A program made the position numbers and the translations under genes. From positions 1 to 38,011 of the forward strand of contig JAJAYJ010000136.1 of assembly GCA_026786275.1 (NCBI GenBank): a stretch of 38,011 bases of DNA, given 5' to 3'. Under the pieces are notes generated by a model that worked only from the letters and a program-made list of their open reading frames with translations, made no database searches and had not been told where the DNA came from. The number at the start of each line of letters is the position of its first letter. The stretch's first letter is position 1. This DNA is from Nocardioides sp. GTDB taxonomy: Bacteria; Actinomycetota; Actinomycetes; Propionibacteriales; Nocardioidaceae. Positions 33,333 through 38,011 of the stretch are shown piece by piece.

Positions 33333-33950
33333 TCAGCGACCGTCCGGGCCCCTCGACCACAGGGACGTCCAGGGTCGACCCAGGCGCCCCGTCAGCTCCC
33401 GCAGCAGCGGCAGGCTGACGCCGACCACGTTGTGCGGGTCACCCTCGATGCCGCGCACGAACGCGCCGCCCAGACCGTCGAGCGTGAACGCGCCGGCCAC
33501 CCCGAGCGGCTCGCCGGTCGCGACGTACGCTGCGACCTCCTCGTCGCTGAGGTCCGCGAAGTGGACCACCGTGGACGCCGTCTGCGCCACCTCGGTCCCG
33601 GTCCGCGTGTCGACCAGGCTGTGCCCGGTGTGCAGCACCCCGGTGCGCCCGCGCATGTCGTGCCAGCGACCGATCGCGTCGTCGGCGTCGTCGGGCTTGC
33701 CCAGGGCGCGACCGTCGAGCTCGAGGACCGAGTCGCAGCCCAGCACCAGCGCCTCCGGCGGCAGGTCGTCGCGCCGCCCGACCACCGCGGCGCACTTGAG
33801 CCGGGCCAGGCCCAGGGCCAGCTCTGCGGGCGGCAGCCCCACGAGCTGGCTCTCGTCGACGCCGGACACGATGACCAGCGGCTCGACCCCCGCGCCGCGC
33901 AGGGTGGCGAGGCGGGCAGGTGAGGCCGAGGCCAGCACCAGGGTGGTCAC
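33333..33950 (-). CDS. maf: Maf-family nucleotide pyrophosphatase
   Basis: 205-residue Maf/Ham1-superfamily protein that hydrolyses non-canonical or pyrimidine nucleoside triphosphates to monophosphates. The opening LVLASASPARLATLRGAG is the nucleotide-binding signature; GCDSVLELDGRALGKPDD contains the catalytic Asp. RTGVLHTGHSLVD and the later GVAGAFTLDGLGGAFVRGIEGDPHNVVGVSLPLL-type end are normal for the family. GTG 33950 overlaps the stop of the DUF885 gene (GTGA). Many actinobacteria carry maf near acyl-CoA carboxylase genes, but here the carboxylase alpha gene is 5 kb away and not in the same operon. Confidence 0.92.
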   Translation of the reverse strand: MTTLVLASASPARLATLRGAGVEPLVIVSGVDESQLVGLPPAELALGLARLKCAAVVGRRDDLPPEALVLGCDSVLELDGRALGKPDDADDAIGRWHDMRGRTGVLHTGHSLVDTRTGTEVAQTASTVVHFADLSDEEVAAYVATGEPLGVAGAFTLDGLGGAFVRGIEGDPHNVVGVSLPLLRELTGRLGRPWTSLWSRGPDGR

Positions 33951-35632
33951 AGCGCGCGGAGCGCGGTTTTGAGGGGGTCCAGCCCGAGCGAGCCCAGGTC
34001 GAGGGCCGCCCGGTGGAACGCCTTGAGGTCGAAGGACGCACCGGCACGGGCCCGCGCCTCGTCACGGGCCTCCAGCCAGATCCGCTCACCCACCTTGTAC
34101 GACGGCGCTTGGCCCGGCCAGCCCAGGTAGCGCTTGACCTCGAAGTCGAGGAACGCGGGGTCCATCTGGCAGTGCTGACCCATGAACTCGCGGCCCAGGG
34201 CGGGGGTCCAGGTCGCACCCGGATGGAAGCCGAACGGGTTGTCGATCGGGATGGTGAGCTCGAGGTGCATCCCGATGTCGACGATCACCCGGGCCGCGCG
34301 GAACGACTGGCCGTCGAGCATGCCGAGCCGGTCGGCCGGGTCGGCCAGGTAGCCGAGGTCCTGCATCAGCCGCTCGGCGTACAGCGCCCAGCCCTCGCCG
34401 TGGCCGCTGACCCAGCACATCAACCGCTGCCAGCGGTTCAGCAGATCGGTGCGCAGCACCGTCTGGGCGACCTGGAGGTGGTGGCCCGGCACGCCCTCGT
34501 GGAAGACGGTCGTGACCTCGCGCCAGGGGCTCAGGGCGGTGACGCCGTCGGGCACCGACCACCACATCCGACCCGGGCGGGACAGGTCCTCGGAGGGGCC
34601 GGTGTAGTAGATGCCGCCGTCGTTGGTGGGCGCCAGCATGCACTCGATGCGGCGGATCGGCTCGGGGATGTCGAAGTGCGTGTCGGCCAGCTCGGCGATG
34701 GTGCGGTCGGCCAGCTCCTGCATCCACCTCCGGAAGGCCTCCTTGTCGGCGATGGTGCGCGCTGGGTCGGCGTCGAGGTGGGCCACCGCCTCGGCCACGC
34801 CGGCGCCGGGCAGGATCGCCTCGGCGGTGGTGGCCATGTCGACCCAGAGCCGCTCGAGCTCCTGCCAGCCCCAGGCGTAGGTCTCGTCCAGGTCGACGCG
34901 GGCGCCGAGGAACTGTCGCGAGGCCAGCGCGTAGTGCTCGCGGCCCACAGCCTCCTTCTCGCGACCCAGGGGGGCCAGCTCGGTCTCGAGGAAGCGGCCG
35001 GTCAGGGCCACGGCCTGCGACGCGGCGTGCGCGTGCTCGCTCAGCGCGGCCTGCAGCGACGCCGGCCCGCGGGCTGCCAGCGCGGTGAAGAAGTCACCGG
35101 CCTCACCCGCCTGACCCGTCCAGTTGCGGACCTGCTCGGCCACCTCGAGGTACTGCCGGCGGGCCACCACGTGCCCGACCGTCGACTCCTCCCGCAGCGT
35201 GGTGCGCCAGCCCTCGAGGGCGCCCGGCATCCCCGCCAGGCGGGCGTCGATGTGAGCCCAGGCGACCTCGTCGTCGGTGGACATCAGGTCGAAGGCCATC
35301 CGCAACTCGTGCAGGGGCGAGTCGATGACGTTGAGCTGGCAGCGCGCCAGCCCGGCCTCGGCGATCTCGATCTCCAGGCCGGTGCGCTCGAGAAACGCCG
35401 CCTGCGCGACCCGCTCGCGCTCGTCCTCGGGAGTGGCGTCGCGGACCGCGGCGTACGTCGTGCGGGCCAGGTCCTCGCGGGCGGCGTACCCGGCGGGAGA
35501 GAGGTCGGGCAGCTCGCTCTCGTGACCACCCACGCCGAGGAACGTGGCCATCGTGGGGCTCAGCTCGCAGGCCCGCTCCACGTAGTCGTTGCAGAGGTCG
35601 TCGATGACGCGGCCGGTCTGGGAGGGGGTCAC
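33947..35632 (-). CDS. DUF885-family putative metallopeptidase
   Basis: 561-residue soluble protein of the DUF885 family, typical length. The signature HEGVPGHHLQ at residues 378-387 is a gluzincin-like zinc site, followed 24 residues later by HGEGWALYAE (His411), probably giving the third ligand Glu. VLAPTNDGG-like and YYTGPSEDLSRPG strands precede the site. There is no signal peptide. Members are thought to be carboxypeptidase-like metallopeptidases; the substrate is unknown. GTG 35632 has TAGCCT ending 6 bases upstream. That box overlaps the stop codon of the tetR gene, so the operon with maf can be transcribed both from tetR and from its own promoter. Confidence 0.9.
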   Translation of the reverse strand: MTPSQTGRVIDDLCNDYVERACELSPTMATFLGVGGHESELPDLSPAGYAAREDLARTTYAAVRDATPEDERERVAQAAFLERTGLEIEIAEAGLARCQLNVIDSPLHELRMAFDLMSTDDEVAWAHIDARLAGMPGALEGWRTTLREESTVGHVVARRQYLEVAEQVRNWTGQAGEAGDFFTALAARGPASLQAALSEHAHAASQAVALTGRFLETELAPLGREKEAVGREHYALASRQFLGARVDLDETYAWGWQELERLWVDMATTAEAILPGAGVAEAVAHLDADPARTIADKEAFRRWMQELADRTIAELADTHFDIPEPIRRIECMLAPTNDGGIYYTGPSEDLSRPGRMWWSVPDGVTALSPWREVTTVFHEGVPGHHLQVAQTVLRTDLLNRWQRLMCWVSGHGEGWALYAERLMQDLGYLADPADRLGMLDGQSFRAARVIVDIGMHLELTIPIDNPFGFHPGATWTPALGREFMGQHCQMDPAFLDFEVKRYLGWPGQAPSYKVGERIWLEARDEARARAGASFDLKAFHRAALDLGSLGLDPLKTALRAL

Positions 35633-35638
35633 GCAGCC

Positions 35639-35644
35639 AGGCTA
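35639..35644 (-). promoter_or_regulatory. -10 box of the DUF885 gene inside the tetR stop
   Basis: Minus-strand TAGCCT: its first three bases (TAG, 35644-35642) are the tetR stop codon. It ends 6 bases before GTG 35632. Confidence 0.5.
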
Positions 35645-36256
35645 GCCACGCCGGGTGGCGGCCGGCGCGGCCGCCGTGAGCGCGTCCCCGAAGGCGCAGA
35701 CCGAGAGGGCGTCCAGGGCGGGGTCCTCACCGAGGTGCTCGGGGGCCCGCATCGCGAGCATCACGTTGATCAGCATGCCGTGGGCGACGAACCCGCGGAC
35801 CGTGTCGTCGTCCCAGCCGGTGCGGCGCACGGCCTCGAAGATGCGGCTCATGCAGGCGCGGCTGCGCTCGGCGATCTCGTCGACCCCGCCCGCGGAGAAG
35901 CCGTGCATCATCACCTGCAGCAGGTCGCGGTCCGTGAGCAACTCGGCGTACGCCGTCCCGAGCCGCTCCTTGTCCGCCTCGCTGTGGGGGTCGAAGTCGC
36001 CGTCGGCGAGCACCGCCTCGAACGCGTGCCGGACCCGGTCGGCGGAGCGCTCGAAGACCTCGAGGAAGAGCTCGAGCTTGGTGCCGAAGATACGCACGAC
36101 GTACGGCTGGGAGACGCCGGCCGCCTTGGCCACGGCGTCGGTGCTCGTGCCGTGGTAGCCCCCGTGGGCGAAGGCGCCGGTCGCGGCCGCGAGCACCAGC
36201 TCGCGACGGTCCTCGGCCGTCATCCGGGTCTTCGGCAGGTTCGTCCGCACAGTCAT
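35642..36256 (-). CDS. TetR-family repressor of the divergent exporter
   Basis: 204-residue TetR-type transcriptional repressor. The helix-turn-helix is at about residues 17-63: RRELVLAAATGAFAHGGYHG, then STDAVAKAAGVSQPYVVRIFGTK with the recognition helix around SQPYVVRIF. The effector domain is unspecific, with VMMHGFSAG and GMLINVMLAM stretches. It is divergent from a DHA2-type drug exporter, with 90 bases between starts and palindromes in between, so local repression of that exporter and of itself is the natural reading. ATG 36256 follows minus-strand TAAACT by 7 bases. The ligand is probably a compound exported by the neighbour, which is inference. Confidence 0.92.
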   Translation of the reverse strand: MTVRTNLPKTRMTAEDRRELVLAAATGAFAHGGYHGTSTDAVAKAAGVSQPYVVRIFGTKLELFLEVFERSADRVRHAFEAVLADGDFDPHSEADKERLGTAYAELLTDRDLLQVMMHGFSAGGVDEIAERSRACMSRIFEAVRRTGWDDDTVRGFVAHGMLINVMLAMRAPEHLGEDPALDALSVCAFGDALTAAAPAATRRG

Positions 36257-36258
36257 GC

Positions 36259-36303
36259 TTGACAGTTTATCACTTGATTACTTACGGTGTGGGCACAAGT
36301 GAT
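36259..36303. promoter_or_regulatory. overlapping divergent promoters and operators of tetR and the exporter
   Basis: Plus strand: TTGACA (36259-36264), an 18-base spacer and TACGGT (36283-36288), a strong exporter promoter. Minus strand: TAAACT (36269-36264) drives tetR with 7-base leaderless spacing. The imperfect palindrome TTATCA-CT-TGATTA (36267-36280) lies inside the exporter spacer. ATCACTTG (36269-36276) is repeated inverted as CAAGTGAT (36296-36303). The base composition here is much richer in A and T than elsewhere. Confidence 0.75.
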
Positions 36304-36346
36304 CATTCGATGCCTTCTTGGGCGTCCGACGAACCGGAGCAACCCG

Positions 36347-37777
36347 ATGACCCTTCTGGACACACCCCGGGACGCGGGGCACAGCGACGATCCGACCAGG
36401 GCCAGGCGCCGCCGGGTCCCGGTCTGGTTGGCCGTCGTGGCCGCGTCCCTGCCGATGTTCATGGCCACCCTCGACAACCTCGTGATGACCACGGCGCTGC
36501 CCGTGGTCCGCGTCGACCTCGACGCCTCGGTCGGGCAGTTGGCGTGGTTCCTGAACGCCTACACGCTCACCTTCGCCACGTTCATGCTGCCGGCGGCCAC
36601 GTGGGGGGACCGGCTCGGACGCCGCCGGATGATGATGGCCGGCATCGGCGTCTTCACGCTCGCCTCCATCGCCGCCGCCCTCAGCACGTCGGCCGAGGCC
36701 CTGATCGCGTTCCGCGCCGTGCAGGGCCTCGGTGCCGCGGCGATCATGCCGCTCTCGCTCTCCCTGCTCGCCGCCGCCGTGCCGCCCGCCAAGCGGGCCG
36801 CGGCGATCGGCATCTGGGGTGGTGTCTCGGGGCTCGGGGTCGCCCTGGGCCCGGTCGTCGGTGGCGCCGTCGTCGAGGGCGTCAGCTGGCAGGCCATCTT
36901 CTGGCTCAACGTGCCGGTCGCGGTCGTGGCTCTGCCCCTGCTGCTCTGGGCCGTCCCGGAGTCCCGCGGCGCCTGGGCACGCCTCGACCCGGTGGGCACG
37001 CTGCTCCTGGGCGGGGCCGTGCTGGCCGGGATCTGGGGCATCGTGCACGGCAACGACGACGGCTGGTCCTCGCCCGGGGTGGTCCTCCCGCTGGTCGCCG
37101 CGGTGCTCCTGCTGCCGGCGTACGTCGGGTGGGCGCGGCGTCGCCTCGACGCGGTGCTGCCGCTGCGGCTGTTCTCCTCCCGCGGGTTCTCGGTGGCCAA
37201 CGTGATCGGCCTGACCTTCACCGTGGGCATGTTCGGCACCGTGTTCCTGCTCTCGCAGTACCTCCAGGTCGTGCAGGGCTACTCCCCGCTCGAGGCCGGG
37301 CTGCGCACCCTGCCCTGGACCGCCGCCCCGATGGTGGTGGCTCCGATCGCCGGACTGCTCGTGGGCCGGGTCGGGCTCCGGGGTCTGCTGCTGACCGGGC
37401 TGGTGCTGCAGACCGGGTCGCTGGTGTGGTTCGCCTGGCTCACCGAGACCGGCGCGGCGTACTCCCTGTTCGTGCCTGCGCTGGCCATGGCCGGCATCGG
37501 GATGGGCCTGACGTTCGCACCGAGCGCCACCGCGGTGCTCGAGGGCCTGCCGGAGTCCGACTTCGCGACCGCGAGCTCGGCCAACTCCACCGTGCGCGAA
37601 TTCGGTGTCGCGCTCGGGGTCGCGCTGCTGACCGCGGTCTTCCTCGGCAACGGCGGCGAGATCAGCCCCACGGGTTACGACGGCGCCATCGGTCCCGCCC
37701 TGCTGACCGGGGCCGGTGCCTGCGCGATCGCGGTCGTGGCCGCCCTCTTCGCGCCGGGTCGGGTGCGGCGGGGCTGA
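36347..37777 (+). CDS. DHA2-type MFS drug:H+ antiporter
   Basis: 476-residue, 14-helix exporter of the EmrB/QacA (DHA2) family. Helix 1 carries FMATLDNLVMTTALPVV (motif D1), the first loop WGDRLGRRRMMM (motif A), and helix 5 LGPVVGGAVVEG (motif C), the antiporter signature. Start choice: ATG 36347 has GGAG at 36336-36339 with 7-base spacing. The in-frame GTG at 36287 lies inside the predicted -10 and upstream of the mRNA start, so it cannot be used from this promoter. Divergent from its probable repressor tetR. The exported compound is unknown; many relatives act on antibiotics, dyes or antiseptics. Confidence 0.93.
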   Translation: MTLLDTPRDAGHSDDPTRARRRRVPVWLAVVAASLPMFMATLDNLVMTTALPVVRVDLDASVGQLAWFLNAYTLTFATFMLPAATWGDRLGRRRMMMAGIGVFTLASIAAALSTSAEALIAFRAVQGLGAAAIMPLSLSLLAAAVPPAKRAAAIGIWGGVSGLGVALGPVVGGAVVEGVSWQAIFWLNVPVAVVALPLLLWAVPESRGAWARLDPVGTLLLGGAVLAGIWGIVHGNDDGWSSPGVVLPLVAAVLLLPAYVGWARRRLDAVLPLRLFSSRGFSVANVIGLTFTVGMFGTVFLLSQYLQVVQGYSPLEAGLRTLPWTAAPMVVAPIAGLLVGRVGLRGLLLTGLVLQTGSLVWFAWLTETGAAYSLFVPALAMAGIGMGLTFAPSATAVLEGLPESDFATASSANSTVREFGVALGVALLTAVFLGNGGEISPTGYDGAIGPALLTGAGACAIAVVAALFAPGRVRRG

Positions 37778-37787
37778 CTGGGCGCGA

Positions 37788-37862
37788 CGTCGGGGTAGTC
37801 CCTGCGTAGATCGTCCCTGGTGGGTGCCCGATGGGGCCATTGATGCGGGGACTACCCCGACG
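37788..37862 (+). ncRNA. long structured hairpin, possible small RNA or terminator
   Basis: CGTCGGGGTAGTCCC (37788-37802) and GGGACTACCCCGACG (37848-37862) are perfectly complementary over 15 bases. Inward of these the plus-strand RNA keeps pairing through 37817/37833 with four G-U wobbles and only two mismatches, leaving a loop of about 15 bases. The wobbles pair only in the plus-strand RNA. It begins 10 bases after the exporter stop and has no T tract. A terminator, a small RNA or a dispersed palindromic element would all fit. Confidence 0.5.
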
Positions 37863-37951
37863 GTCGCCCGCGACCCGTCCACGCAGTCGACCCCACCAGG
37901 CAGTCAGCGAGCATGACCCGGCCGGACGGCGGCGTCGGCCGGCCGCGGAGC

Positions 37952-38011
37952 TCAGTGCGGCGGGCCGCTCGAGCGCCAGGCGCCCGCGCCGTGCCGCAGG
38001 GATCGGCGTAC
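37952..38011 (-). CDS. possible C-terminal end of a gene entering from the right edge
   Basis: The minus strand reads 19 codons (VRRSLRHGAGAWRSSGPPH) to a TGA at 37954-37952 with G/C third positions and no recognisable motif. It is too short to assign. The 90 bases between it and the hairpin hold nothing I can identify. Confidence 0.3.
   Translation of the reverse strand, partial: VRRSLRHGAGAWRSSGPPH

Noticed and set aside
36287..36346. An upstream GTG start for the DHA2 exporter adding 20 residues.
   Set aside because: The GTG lies in the predicted -10 and ahead of the mRNA start; ATG 36347 has a proper GGAG site.

Overview
This 38 kb window is chromosomal DNA from a very GC-rich actinobacterium. 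The third-codon G/C bias, the many GTG starts, the overlapping GTGA/ATGA gene junctions and the gene content fit a Nocardioides-like member of the Nocardioidaceae. That assignment rests on recognition of protein families, not on a search. I see no rRNA, tRNA, CRISPR array, prophage or insertion sequence. Nearly all the DNA is accounted for by about 35 genes, gene pairs or broken genes.

Layout. (1) 26-904, minus: a small membrane protein and a MaoC-fold dehydratase. (2) 963-3311, plus: adenosine deaminase, a uridine-kinase-like P-loop protein and a translationally coupled C39-like cysteine-peptidase-fold protein. (3) 6646-3379, minus: deoC followed by a full-length aldehyde dehydrogenase and a half-length, catalytically empty paralogue. 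(4) 6708-9973: a PH-domain membrane protein, a phosphohexomutase/phosphopentomutase-like enzyme and a Nei/Fpg DNA glycosylase. (5) 10032-11531: an aldo/keto reductase and a frameshifted MerR regulator, each preceded by a textbook MerR-type operator. (6) 11639-15807: purine nucleoside phosphorylase, a gamma-glutamylcyclotransferase-like protein, dihydrolipoyl dehydrogenase and a second flavoprotein resembling the mycobacterial NAD(P)H-quinone reductase LpdA. (7) 15950-24986: a SpoIID-domain secreted protein, pyruvate carboxylase, a secreted TolB-like beta-propeller protein and a YdbS/YdbT-like PH-domain pair. (8) 25022-28798: an acyl-CoA carboxylase alpha subunit, a BenE transporter and a frameshifted methyltransferase. 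(9) 28933-33068: acyl-CoA dehydrogenase, a GlgC-like nucleotidyltransferase, and an oxalate/formate-type MFS carrier with a 33-residue partner peptide. (10) 33333-37777: Maf, a DUF885 protein, a TetR regulator and a divergent DHA2 drug exporter. A long structured hairpin follows, and probably the tail of another gene at the right edge.

How the genes fit together. Adenosine deaminase, purine nucleoside phosphorylase, the phosphomutase and deoxyribose-phosphate aldolase make a (deoxy)nucleoside salvage and catabolism set. It would lead from nucleosides to bases plus glyceraldehyde-3-phosphate and acetaldehyde, and the aldehyde dehydrogenase pair next to deoC is placed to oxidise the acetaldehyde. 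As I recall, deoD, pmmB, add, lpdA and a small cyclotransferase-like gene also cluster in Mycobacterium tuberculosis, so part of this order looks like old actinobacterial synteny. Pyruvate carboxylase and the acyl-CoA carboxylase subunit are two separate biotin enzymes of central metabolism.

The most striking regulatory feature is repeated spacing. At more than a dozen genes a TANNNT-like -10 hexamer ends exactly 6 or 7 bases before the start codon, the signature of leaderless mRNAs. This pattern helps choose several start codons. The most notable loci for a second look are the broken merR with two intact operators, the active/inactive aldehyde dehydrogenase pair, the tandem lipoamide-dehydrogenase-fold genes, the 33-residue transporter partner and the 75-base hairpin at 37788-37862.
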